Of a DNA stretch of 64,000 nucleotides, positions 47,480-57,200 are shown one piece after another. The position numbers were made by a program, and so were the translations under genes. The notes under the pieces were generated by a model, which saw only the letters and a program-made list of their open reading frames with translations, was not told where the DNA came from and searched no databases. Position 1 is the stretch's first letter; each line of letters begins with the position of its first letter. This DNA comes from Oxalobacteraceae bacterium (lineage in GTDB: Bacteria; Pseudomonadota; Gammaproteobacteria; Burkholderiales; Burkholderiaceae_D), in NCBI GenBank assembly GCA_023259175.1, contig JAHFQV010000002.1, positions 1 through 64,000 on the forward strand. The letters are read 5' to 3'.

Positions 47480-50409
47480 ATGACATGAGCAAATCAAATT
47501 ATTTTTCGGCCAAGAGCATAGGCCTAGCGAATATTCAAACAATCACTGACCCCACGCCCAGCCTCTATTTGCATTGCGCGATTTTTGCGATGGGAAAGGC
47601 GGTCATCAATCACCACGTCACTGTAGTCAGCCGACTATTGAGTGACGAGACGTTTCGACTCACCCAACTTGAAGGCCAAGAGAGTGTCTCGGAACTATTT
47701 GAGTTTGAACTCAATTTGCACGGCAACACCAGCAGCAATCAAAGTGGTGAAGCCTTGACGTTTGAAGATGTCATCGGCAGGCCCATTACGGTGGGCATAC
47801 AATTTCCATCGGAATACAATAACGATCAATTATCTGCGCGCTTCCAATCGGCATTAAAAGGCAATCCTGTTGGCCCTGAACTGGCCCTATTCAATGGCAT
47901 CGTCGCCTCATTTACGATGGAAGTTCCCGGTGTCTACCGTATCGGCATGAAGCCCGCACTATGGAAATTAAGCCTGACCAATGCCTATGTCATTCACAAG
48001 CAAAAATCAGTCAAACAAGCCATCTCAGACATTCTTGATCAGCACCGCATTGCCTACAATATGGATGCCGTCAGTGGTAACGATAACCTAGCCGTAGCGC
48101 GGGTACAAGATTGGCTGCAGGCAGGTGAAACCGATCTTGATTTTATACGTCGTTTGATGAGCAAAGCGCATTTGTATTATTTCTTCAAACATAGTGGCAA
48201 CAGCCATCAAATCATTTTCGTCAATCGCCCAGCCTACAGTTACCCCTATGTTTTTGAGGATAAGCGAAATCTACGTTACACCGACACCGCCATCGATGAA
48301 TTAGGCATGGCGCAGTACGACATCATCGCCAGCTATAGTTACCAACGTTCGCTCACATCAAGCAGCGTTGAAGGCGTATTTACGCGTCAGGAAGCGGCAT
48401 GGGAGGACGATGCCGTTGCACGTTTTCAATCGTATCGTGCGCAACGTCAAATTGACAAAGGTGATCTGCCTTTTCATCAATACAAAATCTACCAATACGG
48501 TTGCAGTAAGGCCGAGATTACCCACTTTAATGATGCCACCAGTTGTGCCGTCAAAAACGCAGGTAGTGCATTTAGCGGCAGCAGCTTTTGCGCTCACTTT
48601 AGAGTCGGACACCAATTTCGTGTCATCGAAGATGTCACCAAAAAAACTACGCCCAAGCCGGTACAAGCGAGTTTGAATGGGAAAAAATTTGTACTTACAA
48701 TGGTCAAGCACCAGGCCAGTGCCGACGGCACTTACCAGAATCAATTTCAATCGAGTGATTACAATAGTTTCATCAGCCCGTTCTCAATGCAAGAGACCCA
48801 GCAGGGGGCAGTGTTAGCGCAAGTTGTCGAACCCTCGGGCAATGTCAGCACCCAAGATTGGCGGCACTACACCAAAGACTTTTTTGCGCCAGGCACCCAA
48901 ATCATTAGCGACAGCGAAGCTGCCAATCCAAATTTAAGTGCCATCGGTGTCTATGTCCGATTTTCAACCGACCCCGAAGGTAGTCCGGGGGTATGGGTCA
49001 AACTAGCACCTTCAATGCAAACGGTACCGGAAATTGGTGTCACGGTTTTAGTCACCAAAGCCCAGGATGAATCGGAACTCCCCGAAATTCAAAGTATTAT
49101 CCAAGCCAATGGCAGTCTCGTGATTATGCCGTCCACTTGGACAGCCAATACGCATGTGGGGAGCAGCTATTCCACCAATTATGGCGATGGAAAAAGTATC
49201 CGCTTCGGCAAAAATTCTGCTGCTGATTTATCGCATGCGGTCAGCATTACCGATAGCGCTTACGACACCGGATTTTATCGTGACACCTCGTATTCGCAAG
49301 GCGCGAGTTATAGCTTTGCCTGTTCGGAATCGAACGCAACCCAGTCGCCCAATAGTGGCGAACTGTACGGCCCTTACGCGGGTGCTAGCGATATTTTAGG
49401 TGCCTCTGAATCTTTCGGTTCCAACTATAGTCGGCAATATGCCCAAGTGATGTCTAGCTTTTCTAATCTAGGTGTGACGTATAGTAAATCAACGATAGGT
49501 AAGTCAGAAAGCTACACCACCACTACGGGAACCACTTACTCAGAAAATACCCACGGTGGAGACATTACTTCGATCACCACCATCAACGCCAATACAATAT
49601 CAACCTCGACCCAGGTTGGTAACGTCACCAACACAACAACACAGACCGGCAACACCACCAACACCTCAACCCAAACCGGCAATGTAACAAGTACCAGCCT
49701 CACCACGGGCAATGTCACAAGCAGCAATACGACGATAGGTGTTACCGTTGCCACCACTGTCAATACCGGCAACGTGACTTCGCACAACACCACCACAGGC
49801 GATACAACATCGGTCACGGTCTACACCGGAAACATGAAAAGCACCAACACCAATACTGGTAACGTGGTTTCGGTTTCTAGCGTCACAGGCACCTCGGACA
49901 ACACCGCCACTTACGACAAAAAAGTGACATCGACCACGACCCATAATGGCCCTGTGTCCTCGACCACCGATCATCACGGCGATGTCGATTCGACGACCAC
50001 CCATTACGATAACGTCGATTCCACCTCGACCATCAAAGGTGATAGCACGAATCATTCGACCGTGAATGGCACCAATACCTCCTACAACACCCAAAATATC
50101 GTTCACAATTTTTCGACGACCGTAGCGCAAAGTAGTTCCAGCGCGACAGCGGCATCCAATAGCAACGATGTACTCGGTGTCAATAATAAAAATTCGGCGG
50201 TGGGTGCAAGTTTGGATATCAATGCCGTCGGCGTGAGTATCAACGTCAACGCAATCGGTAGTAGCACCAATGTCAGCCTGATCGGCAATAACAATACGGT
50301 AGAAATGATAGGCCCCGGTTTTGCGTTTTCAAATAAAGCGGTTCAGCCCAAAATCGAGATTATCGACCTGCGCTTAACCATGATCGACATTATGCAAATA
50401 TACCTCTAG
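47476..50409 (+). CDS. vgrG: T6SS spike protein VgrG (TssI) with decapeptide-repeat tail
   Basis: A 977-residue spike protein. Start ATG 47476 overlaps the tssG stop. An unusual about 45-residue N-terminal leader precedes the standard VgrG start (VVSRLLSDETFRLTQLEGQESVSELFEF). The gp27-like part includes FNGIVASFTMEVPG, YVIHKQKSVKQAISDIL, QAGETDLDFIRRLMSKA; the gp5 OB-fold part includes GVYVRFSTDPEGSPGVWVKLAP. Residues 694-883 are 19 copies of a 10-residue T/S/N/G unit likely to extend the beta-helical needle. The last about 95 residues (Asn/Val/Ile-rich) have no recognised effector domain. DUF2169 and DUF4150 genes follow. Confidence 0.9.
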   Translation: MNDMSKSNYFSAKSIGLANIQTITDPTPSLYLHCAIFAMGKAVINHHVTVVSRLLSDETFRLTQLEGQESVSELFEFELNLHGNTSSNQSGEALTFEDVIGRPITVGIQFPSEYNNDQLSARFQSALKGNPVGPELALFNGIVASFTMEVPGVYRIGMKPALWKLSLTNAYVIHKQKSVKQAISDILDQHRIAYNMDAVSGNDNLAVARVQDWLQAGETDLDFIRRLMSKAHLYYFFKHSGNSHQIIFVNRPAYSYPYVFEDKRNLRYTDTAIDELGMAQYDIIASYSYQRSLTSSSVEGVFTRQEAAWEDDAVARFQSYRAQRQIDKGDLPFHQYKIYQYGCSKAEITHFNDATSCAVKNAGSAFSGSSFCAHFRVGHQFRVIEDVTKKTTPKPVQASLNGKKFVLTMVKHQASADGTYQNQFQSSDYNSFISPFSMQETQQGAVLAQVVEPSGNVSTQDWRHYTKDFFAPGTQIISDSEAANPNLSAIGVYVRFSTDPEGSPGVWVKLAPSMQTVPEIGVTVLVTKAQDESELPEIQSIIQANGSLVIMPSTWTANTHVGSSYSTNYGDGKSIRFGKNSAADLSHAVSITDSAYDTGFYRDTSYSQGASYSFACSESNATQSPNSGELYGPYAGASDILGASESFGSNYSRQYAQVMSSFSNLGVTYSKSTIGKSESYTTTTGTTYSENTHGGDITSITTINANTISTSTQVGNVTNTTTQTGNTTNTSTQTGNVTSTSLTTGNVTSSNTTIGVTVATTVNTGNVTSHNTTTGDTTSVTVYTGNMKSTNTNTGNVVSVSSVTGTSDNTATYDKKVTSTTTHNGPVSSTTDHHGDVDSTTTHYDNVDSTSTIKGDSTNHSTVNGTNTSYNTQNIVHNFSTTVAQSSSSATAASNSNDVLGVNNKNSAVGASLDINAVGVSINVNAIGSSTNVSLIGNNNTVEMIGPGFAFSNKAVQPKIEIIDLRLTMIDIMQIYL
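49555..50124 (+). repeat. 30-bp/10-residue repeat in the VgrG tail
   Basis: Nineteen consecutive 30-base units encode a 10-residue consensus close to TGNVTSTTTx (for example VGNVTNTTTQ, TGNTTNTSTQ, TGNVTSTSLT, NGPVSSTTDH). The protein period is cleaner than the DNA period, so selection is on the peptide. Regular G-N/D with alternating Thr/Val suggests stacked beta-strands in a trimeric needle. The unit number is exactly in frame, with no interruption. Confidence 0.85.
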
Positions 50410-50415
50410 CACAAC

Positions 50416-53061
50416 ATGAAGATCATCAAACCACTTACGCTAGGATTGCTACATAAACCTTATCAATATCAAGGTAAATCCTTCATTGCGATTACGGCTA
50501 TGGGTTTCTTTAAACTGGGTCAGGGCAATGCGCGCTTTTTATTAGAAAGTGCGCAATGGCCGAAAATTGTTCCTCGTCTACCACAAGGTGTGGCGCTAGA
50601 CGAAGTCATGCCCAAACCACAGGGCGAAGTCTTATTGCTGGCCAATGCCTACGCGCCAAAGGGTGCGCCCAGCACAGAAATGGAAATCCGGGTACGCCTA
50701 GCCAATGTCGATAAGCGCTTGCGTATCTACGGCGATCGTGAATGGAAACGCGGCGTGTATTTATGGAGTTCTGTCAGCAAAACGGCGGCCATCACAGTAC
50801 AGAAAATAGATTACGCCTATGCTTTTGGCGGCGCGAAATATGCGCAAAATCCTGTGGGACGCGGCTACACGGGCAAGCTTAGCCAAAACCACGGACAACT
50901 CCCCAACATCAGTTACCCGACGCAAAACACGCAAGCGCGTTGGCTTAGCGCGCAACCGGCAGGTTATAGCCCCATCCCCATCAGCCATCCGCTCCGTAGT
51001 AGCAAGCTCGGAAGCTATGGCCGACGCTGGCGCAAATACGAAGCCCCCGGATTTGCATCCAACCTCAATTGGGAAGCCTTCATGCAAGCGCCTATCGACC
51101 AATGGATCACTGGCTATTTTCAAGGCGGCGAGGACTATTGTTTGGAAGGGATGCACCCCACACAGAGCTGCCTCAAAGGGCGCATTCCCGCATTAAAAGC
51201 ACGCGCCTTTATTCTCAGTAAAAACCAAAAGCCCGAGGACGCGCGCGAATTACACATGCGCTTTGACACCGTTTATTTCCTACCCGATCAAGAACTCGGC
51301 GTCGCCCTCTTCCACGGTCATGTAGAAATCAAAGACAGTGATGGCCTCGACGTACAAGCCATCATGCTCGCTTATGAAAATAATGCGGAAGATAAAAGCA
51401 AAGCGCATTACCTCGAGGTGTTGAACCTGCGCTTAGACCCGAAAACCGCAGCGCTGCACGCCTTTAACGAATCACAACTTGCCGCCACCCTTTCTCCCGA
51501 AGCCCAAGCTGAAAAGCAAATGCTAAGCGCCGAAAATAGTGCGAAAGAACAAAAAAAACGACAAGCCGCGATCAATGAACTCCATGAAGATTTCTGGCAA
51601 AGTCAAGGCAGTGCTATCACGCGCCCCAAAGCTGATGTGCCACCCACAGCCACGACGCCCCCCTTTGCCAGCCTTAATAGCCAAAGCATCGTGGACGGCG
51701 ATTTTGATCTTTCCAAAATCATCGCAGAAGCCACCCAAATCGCGGAGCAGGCAGAACGCGCGGGACAGGCCAAAATCGCACAGCTAGCAATGGAATTGGG
51801 CGCAGCGCCCAGCGCAGATCAAGACAGGCTCTATCAGGAAGCCATCGAACGCGCCATCGTCCCTGCTTATGACTTATTTCCAGAGAACGAAACGGGTGTC
51901 GATCCACAGCAGGCGGAAATGCTATTAGCACTTGAAACCGCGTATCAAAATGGGCAAGGCGACCCACACCTGAGTCTAGCCGAAGCGCAAACCCACCTCA
52001 AAAAACTGCCCGCATTAAAACGGCAAGCACGTCGCGCTGCGATCACCGCGACCCAGAATCAAGCCAGTTTATCGCCGGAGAAAGCACAAAAATTTGGACA
52101 AGTCGTGATGCAATGGCTGCGTAGCGGATTAAGCCTAGCGGGGCGCGATTTAAGCGGTGTCGATTTGCGCGGCTGCGATCTATCTGGCGCAGATTTACGC
52201 GAAGTCATGCTTGAAAATGCCCTGCTCGATGGTGCCAATTTTAGCGATGCCAATCTGCAGGGCGCAGTGCTACTCCAAGCACACATGCAAGCGGCCAACT
52301 TTAGTCGTGCGCTGCTCACCGACGCGAATCTTTGCCAAAGCCTAGCACTGCACGCCAACTTCTACGCAGCCCAACTCAAGGGTGCGCGTGCAATTGAAGC
52401 AAAATGGGATGGCGCTCAATTAGATCAAGCATGTCTCGACGATTTTATTGGCATTAAGATTCAATTAAACCAAGCCAGTTTGCGCGAGGTACAAGCCAAA
52501 AATGCGATCTTCTTGCAAGCCGAAGCGGTCGCAAGTCGTTGGCATGGTGCGCAGCTTGAAAAAATGGTGGCCTTACGCGCCGATTTATCCCATTGCGAAA
52601 TGGTCGATGTGCGCATGAACAAAACCGTATTAATCGAAGCCAATTTAAGTTCCAGTCGGTGGCTACGCGCTAGCTTAAACGGCGTACAAGCGACCAGCAA
52701 AGCCAACTGGCGCGACGCAGAATTTGAACAGGTGTCGGCTGAAAATTGCGGCTTTCATGGCATCGACTTCCAAGAAGTACGCATGCATCAATCACGCTTC
52801 ATCCGTTGTGATTTCGGTGAATGTAATATGGAAGCGGCCCACATCACAGAAAGTAATTTTGCGTATTCCACCTTCATGCAAACACGCTTGAATTCTGCGT
52901 CGATCACGAACGTGGATTTTTACCAAGCCAATTGCCGCAAGGCGGACTTCCGCGACGGTCGTATTTCGAAAAGCCCGTTCTTTCAAACCGAATTAACGCA
53001 AGCGCAATTCGGCCCCGACTTAAGCAAAAAACACAGTAGAGACTCAAGGAGAGCGGCATGA
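50416..53061 (+). CDS. DUF2169 and pentapeptide-repeat T6SS accessory protein
   Basis: An 881-residue cytoplasmic protein. Residues about 1-330 match DUF2169 (KPLTLGLLHKPYQYQGKSF, VRLANVDKRLRIYGDREWK, IDYAYAFGGAKYAQNPVGRG, MHMRFDTVYFLPD). DUF2169 proteins act as adaptors loading effectors on VgrG in Agrobacterium (Tde2 system). A helical, Ala/Gln-rich linker follows (about 380-575). Residues about 578-870 are pentapeptide repeats (SGVDLRGCDLSGADLREVML), forming a right-handed quadrilateral beta-helix. It lies directly after vgrG, overlaps the next pentapeptide gene by 4 bases, and belongs to the module with DUF3540 and DUF4150. Role as a spike-loading adaptor is inferred from family and position. 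Confidence 0.85.
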   Translation: MKIIKPLTLGLLHKPYQYQGKSFIAITAMGFFKLGQGNARFLLESAQWPKIVPRLPQGVALDEVMPKPQGEVLLLANAYAPKGAPSTEMEIRVRLANVDKRLRIYGDREWKRGVYLWSSVSKTAAITVQKIDYAYAFGGAKYAQNPVGRGYTGKLSQNHGQLPNISYPTQNTQARWLSAQPAGYSPIPISHPLRSSKLGSYGRRWRKYEAPGFASNLNWEAFMQAPIDQWITGYFQGGEDYCLEGMHPTQSCLKGRIPALKARAFILSKNQKPEDARELHMRFDTVYFLPDQELGVALFHGHVEIKDSDGLDVQAIMLAYENNAEDKSKAHYLEVLNLRLDPKTAALHAFNESQLAATLSPEAQAEKQMLSAENSAKEQKKRQAAINELHEDFWQSQGSAITRPKADVPPTATTPPFASLNSQSIVDGDFDLSKIIAEATQIAEQAERAGQAKIAQLAMELGAAPSADQDRLYQEAIERAIVPAYDLFPENETGVDPQQAEMLLALETAYQNGQGDPHLSLAEAQTHLKKLPALKRQARRAAITATQNQASLSPEKAQKFGQVVMQWLRSGLSLAGRDLSGVDLRGCDLSGADLREVMLENALLDGANFSDANLQGAVLLQAHMQAANFSRALLTDANLCQSLALHANFYAAQLKGARAIEAKWDGAQLDQACLDDFIGIKIQLNQASLREVQAKNAIFLQAEAVASRWHGAQLEKMVALRADLSHCEMVDVRMNKTVLIEANLSSSRWLRASLNGVQATSKANWRDAEFEQVSAENCGFHGIDFQEVRMHQSRFIRCDFGECNMEAAHITESNFAYSTFMQTRLNSASITNVDFYQANCRKADFRDGRISKSPFFQTELTQAQFGPDLSKKHSRDSRRAA

Positions 53062-54137
53062 TGCAAAATAAAACCGCACTCGACAAACTCGATCACATCA
53101 AAAAATGCATACGCTTAAGTAAACCTATTCAAGGCCTACACCTAGAGAACAGCGATTTTCGTGGGCTCGATTTGAGTGAGGCTATTTTTAACGAATGCTA
53201 TTTAAGTGGCAGCAATTTTTCTGCTTGCAATTTAAGCCAGGTCAAATTCATTTCTTGCGACCTCAATCAAAGCCAATTCATCCAGAGTCAACTGGCGCAA
53301 TCTGCTTTCATTCAGTGCAAAATGCGCTCCTGCGATTTTCGTGAAATTTCCTTGAAACTAGACTGCTGGACCGAGTGTGATTTAAGTGAATCGAATTGGG
53401 AAAACGTACAGCTCAATCGCAATTCCTTCATACACTGCCAAATCCATCATGCAAACTTTGCTAGCAGCCAGCTAACGCGCTGTGTGCTACTGGCCTGTAC
53501 AGTCGAAGAATCCGATTTCACAGACGCACATTTTAATCAGTCCGTCATCAACAAGATCGACCTCTCCCACGTTAAACTTGCGGGACTCACTGCCTGCGAA
53601 ACTGTACTCATCAATGCCGATTTACACGGTCAAAATCTAGATCATTTGCATTTCGAAAAATGTAGCTTGCAGGGCGCAAATTTAAGCGATGCCCAACTAC
53701 GCAATGCCACCATGACAGCCTGCAATTTCATCGGTGCGCAATTCATCCGCACGCAAATGCAAGGTATCTCGGCTGAAAATAGTCATTTCATGTCGGCCAA
53801 ATTCGACTCCGCCATACTGGACGACAGCGCGCTGAAACACAGCTTGTTTCAAGAAGCCATCGTCTGCAATAGCAGCTTCAAAAATGCCGATCTCAGCATG
53901 AGTGTTTGGAATAAAAGCTGCCTCGCCGATGTCGATTTTTCCTCGGCAAAAATGCAGCATAGTCATTTTGAACACGCCCAAGGGGTGCGGATAGATTTTA
54001 GTAAAACCAAACTCGACTTTGGGAAATTTCACGGTGCATCCTTAGTCACAGCCAGCGAACGCGGCGCATCAAAACGCCACATCAGCAAAACCGATAAGAA
54101 ACAACTCGCAGCGCAAATACGCGCGCAGCAAATCTGA
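53058..54137 (+). CDS. Pentapeptide-repeat protein of the T6SS module
   Basis: A 359-residue protein made almost wholly of pentapeptide repeats (A/S-N/D-L/F-x-x pattern, e.g. SDFRGLDLSEAIFN, GANLSDAQLRNATMT), ending in a Lys/Arg-rich tail (GASKRHISKTDKKQLAAQ). Start ATG 53058 has GGAG six bases before it and overlaps the upstream stop. Such proteins fold as long beta-helices; those with DNA-gyrase activity mimic DNA, but T6SS-linked ones are mostly uncharacterised. Candidate roles are a spike/effector-loading scaffold, or a secreted cargo. No signal peptide or transmembrane segment is visible. Confidence 0.82.
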   Translation: MMQNKTALDKLDHIKKCIRLSKPIQGLHLENSDFRGLDLSEAIFNECYLSGSNFSACNLSQVKFISCDLNQSQFIQSQLAQSAFIQCKMRSCDFREISLKLDCWTECDLSESNWENVQLNRNSFIHCQIHHANFASSQLTRCVLLACTVEESDFTDAHFNQSVINKIDLSHVKLAGLTACETVLINADLHGQNLDHLHFEKCSLQGANLSDAQLRNATMTACNFIGAQFIRTQMQGISAENSHFMSAKFDSAILDDSALKHSLFQEAIVCNSSFKNADLSMSVWNKSCLADVDFSSAKMQHSHFEHAQGVRIDFSKTKLDFGKFHGASLVTASERGASKRHISKTDKKQLAAQIRAQQI

Positions 54138-54157
54138 TTGCCCCACCAGGAGAATTT

Positions 54158-54712
54158 ATGCATAGCACGCTGCACAATCAAAAGAATACTACCCCTCTGC
54201 TACCGGTCTGGGATGAAGCGCTCATCGCGGTTACATTGGGCGACCATAGCTTTTTACTGCACGATGGTCGCCTAGCGCGCCAAGCCGCATCCTGTTTAGT
54301 GGTACCTGAAACGGGGGACCGCGCCATCGTACTTGCTAGCCAAAATGGCGACTACTTTATTGTTCACATCTTATTGCGCAATCGCGCTGAGAGTGCAGAA
54401 TTATCGATTCCTTATAGCGAAGAAATCTTGATCAAGCAAGCCCGCATAGGCTTACAGGCTAGCGACAAAATAGAATTACGCGCGCTGCACGATCTTGAAA
54501 TTACGGCGGCTACCGGCAGTCTTTCTTTCAATGCGCGAAATCTATTTTCGACCATACAGGATAACCTCGTCCAAAGCACACGAAATGTCGTCAGTAAAAC
54601 AGAACACTGCTTAATGGAAGTCAAGCAGCTATTTAAAATCAACAGCAAACAAGCACTGATCACAGCGGAAGATGATGTGAAAATTGATGCTGAGCGTATT
54701 AGTATCGGATGA
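54158..54712 (+). CDS. DUF3540 T6SS-linked protein
   Basis: A 184-residue protein with a perfect AGGAG five bases before ATG 54158. It matches the DUF3540 pattern: a short beta-rich N-terminal (WDEALIAVTLGDHSFLLHDGRLA), VPETGDRAIVLASQNGDYFI, then NARNLFSTIQDNLVQS and a DVKIDAERISIG ending. DUF3540 proteins occur in T6SS clusters next to DUF2169 and DUF4150 genes; no biochemical function is established. It probably forms part of a spike-tip or adaptor complex. No membrane helix or signal. Confidence 0.75.
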   Translation: MHSTLHNQKNTTPLLPVWDEALIAVTLGDHSFLLHDGRLARQAASCLVVPETGDRAIVLASQNGDYFIVHILLRNRAESAELSIPYSEEILIKQARIGLQASDKIELRALHDLEITAATGSLSFNARNLFSTIQDNLVQSTRNVVSKTEHCLMEVKQLFKINSKQALITAEDDVKIDAERISIG

Positions 54713-54807
54713 GATCTAGCAAGGGGAGCCGCCATTTGGAATTATTTTTACTCAGTCCTATGCGCTTAAAGCGATGTCAGTGTGATTGATTTTTGAAGGA
54801 AAACAAA

Positions 54808-55206
54808 ATGTTCGCCAATAATAGTATCGGTGTCATGAATTTATTTACCGCACCCGACGTGTGTTTAACACCGCTCTTGGTACCCACACCTGTGCCCTAT
54901 CCTAACATCACGTTTTCCTTCTTCCACATTCCATCGGTTTTTAATGTGATGTTTGGGGTCGGCTTGGCGGAAAATCTCAATACACAAGGCACCATTAGTT
55001 TAGGTGACCAACCGGGTGTTTTAGGCGGCATCATCTCCCATGTTTTCATGGGACCTGATCGCTATATTTTGGGCAGCTTACGGGTACTTGTGGGCGGCAT
55101 TTTTGCGATGCGTTTAACCTCACTGGTCGGCATGAATGGCATGCCATTTAATACCGTAGGCATGTCGGTGACCCCCGCACAATTTCGCGTTTTGTTATTG
55201 AGCTAA
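54808..55206 (+). CDS. DUF4150 PAAR-like spike-tip protein
   Basis: A 132-residue protein starting ATG 54808 with AAGGA seven bases upstream (an earlier TTG in frame at 54793 is not needed). It fits the PAAR-like DUF4150 family: MFANNSIGVMNLFTAPDVC at the start, LLVPTPVPYPNIT, GDQPGVLGGIISHVFMGPDR, and a hydrophobic closing TSLVGMNGMPFNTVGMSVTPAQ. PAAR proteins sharpen the VgrG trimer and may carry effectors. This one has no C-terminal toxin extension, so effectors would have to be loaded non-covalently. Confidence 0.8.
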   Translation: MFANNSIGVMNLFTAPDVCLTPLLVPTPVPYPNITFSFFHIPSVFNVMFGVGLAENLNTQGTISLGDQPGVLGGIISHVFMGPDRYILGSLRVLVGGIFAMRLTSLVGMNGMPFNTVGMSVTPAQFRVLLLS

Positions 55207-55233
55207 ATTTACAAATAGAGTGATTAGAAAAAA

Positions 55234-55692
55234 ATGAAACGCCCCGCCCCCTACATCCACACCCGCACCACCCTGCTCGCATTGGCATGGCTAGCCCTGA
55301 GCGCCTGCACCAGCGTGCCGACCACGCAACTGGCGGGTGTTCGCGTGGTTGCGGAGGTGGGCGCTAATCAAAATACCGGCACTGCGCTCGACATCGTTTT
55401 TGTGTACGACACCGACGCAAATAAAAAGATGCCCCAAACAGGTCCCGAATGGTTTGCACAAAAGAACGCCATTAAAAATGGTGCAGGCAACAAAATCGAC
55501 ATTATCAGCCTTGAGCCTACTCCGCATAACATCGTCGATGTGGTACTCCCATCGCGCGCAAGCAAAGCCATCGGTGTTTACAGCTACGCCAATTACATTA
55601 ACCCAAACGGGCAAAGCTTGGGCAACCTAACACCGTTTAAAACAATGACGATCTGGCTCACACCGACGACCATCGTCTATGTTGGCAATTAA
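55234..55692 (+). CDS. tssJ: T6SS outer-membrane lipoprotein TssJ
   Basis: A 152-residue lipoprotein with a signal (TTLLALAWLALSAC, lipobox LSAC) and a periplasmic beta-sandwich. Short length, beta pattern (ALDIVFVYD, FAQKNAIKNG, MTIWLTPTTIVYVGN) and place before tssK-tssL-tssM match TssJ/SciN, which anchors the TssLM complex to the outer membrane by binding TssM. Sequence similarity to characterised TssJ is weak, so position is part of the evidence. Confidence 0.83.
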   Translation: MKRPAPYIHTRTTLLALAWLALSACTSVPTTQLAGVRVVAEVGANQNTGTALDIVFVYDTDANKKMPQTGPEWFAQKNAIKNGAGNKIDIISLEPTPHNIVDVVLPSRASKAIGVYSYANYINPNGQSLGNLTPFKTMTIWLTPTTIVYVGN

Positions 55693-55709
55693 AAAATACA
55701 GAGGAAAAA

Positions 55710-57200
55710 ATGGACCCATTAAGCCAACTCCCCGACAGCATATTATGGTCAGAAGGCATGCTGCTTTCACCCCAGCACTTCCAGCAAAATGATTTGGTAT
55801 GGCAGGATCATTTGCGGCATCGCCTATCGTGTATCACTCCCCATTTTTGGGGCATCAAACATCTTAAAATCGATACCACGAATCTTTTTAGCGGCATGGT
55901 CAGCATCATTGAACTCGAATGTATTTTGCCCGATGGTCTTGCCATCGTTTTCCCGTCATCAAGCCAACATCTCAGTATCGACGTACCGGTGGGTGATCTC
56001 GCCAAGGTGGATGGTCGCCCGATTCGGGTTTGGGTCAAGGCCAATCCACGCAGCCCTCATTCCGCAAAATTTGATAGCGCAGAACGGCGCTACGACAATA
56101 CTGAAGCGCTGAAGACTGCAGATGAAACCACCGGCATTGGTGAAATCGAAGTGGGTCGCCTGCGCCCCCATTTTAGTTTGCATATCGACGATGCCAGCAA
56201 GCCCGCACCCGCTGGTCGTAGCGCTTGCCCCTTGTTCGATGTCATGCGTGATGCCCAAGGACATCTGTGCATGAGTGATTATCATCCACCGATGATCAAT
56301 CTCGGTGCTTCTGAGTTTTTAGGTGATACCGGTTTAGCCCTTCAACTGCAACAGACCTTGGTGAAAATCTGGTCAAAAATTGAGGAATTGGCGACCTCGG
56401 TAAGCGACGATAAATCCGACGCAGACAGTACCATCGGCACTTTGATTAGCTCGGCGCGGATACTTGCCTGTGCTTTACCACAAATGGAAATTTGCATCCA
56501 CGACCCTAGCAGTAGTTTGGTCGATGCCTACCGCGCGGTCTCTTTGATGGTCGGTCAGATTGCACAAATTGGCCCGCAACCCACGCCATTAAAGATGAAG
56601 CCCTATGTGCATCACGATTGCATGCCGCAGTTTAAGGCGGCCATACAATTTATCGAGGCACGTTTACGATTAGTCAGTACCGAATATAAGAGCGTTCAAT
56701 TTGTCGCCGCTGACGTTGAGGGTATCGGTGCAGTGCGATTTACACGCTGGCTGCCTGCCGATATTGAAAACGAATTGATCGTTGAATTGCGTCTTAAAGA
56801 AGGACAAACACTGGCCGATGTTCAGGCCTGGTTGAATGATACACGCATCGTATCATCGAACTTAATGAAGGTCGTTCAACAGACCCGGGTGCCGGGTGCG
56901 CGCATACGTTTGCTCACTTCCAAGGAAATCAAAGACCGCAAACTCAAACAAGACGCGGCGCTCTTTATGATTGAAAATCAGGCCGTCAATATTGCTGGCA
57001 AGGGCCTACAAAACGCCTTCCGTCCTGATACCCACCTCTTGGTACATGGCCCGGAAGACGCACGTATGCCAGCCGCAATCTTCCTGTATCGCCGCAAAGA
57101 TTCGGGCAAAACAAAAGCACCCAACAAATCCACCAAATCCACAGACAGCCAATCGGATGCGCCACTGCGTTCTCATCCACATGAGGGACCTCATGTCTGA
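55710..57200 (+). CDS. tssK: T6SS baseplate protein TssK
   Basis: A 496-residue protein linking baseplate and membrane complexes. Typical start: ILWSEGMLLSPQHFQQNDLVWQDHLRHRL, matching the family hallmark (W.eGm.l.pqHFQ...). AGAGG precedes the start. Later regions include FDVMRDAQGHL and RFTRWLPADIENELIVELRL. The last about 35 residues are Lys/Ser/Thr-rich and the end overlaps tssL by 8 bases. Confidence 0.95.
   Translation: MDPLSQLPDSILWSEGMLLSPQHFQQNDLVWQDHLRHRLSCITPHFWGIKHLKIDTTNLFSGMVSIIELECILPDGLAIVFPSSSQHLSIDVPVGDLAKVDGRPIRVWVKANPRSPHSAKFDSAERRYDNTEALKTADETTGIGEIEVGRLRPHFSLHIDDASKPAPAGRSACPLFDVMRDAQGHLCMSDYHPPMINLGASEFLGDTGLALQLQQTLVKIWSKIEELATSVSDDKSDADSTIGTLISSARILACALPQMEICIHDPSSSLVDAYRAVSLMVGQIAQIGPQPTPLKMKPYVHHDCMPQFKAAIQFIEARLRLVSTEYKSVQFVAADVEGIGAVRFTRWLPADIENELIVELRLKEGQTLADVQAWLNDTRIVSSNLMKVVQQTRVPGARIRLLTSKEIKDRKLKQDAALFMIENQAVNIAGKGLQNAFRPDTHLLVHGPEDARMPAAIFLYRRKDSGKTKAPNKSTKSTDSQSDAPLRSHPHEGPHV

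Noticed and set aside
49536-49817. Minus-strand Val/Leu/Thr-rich repeat frame within vgrG
   Set aside because: Antisense of the 30-bp VgrG repeat; the repeat fits the plus-strand protein with a clear 10-residue period.
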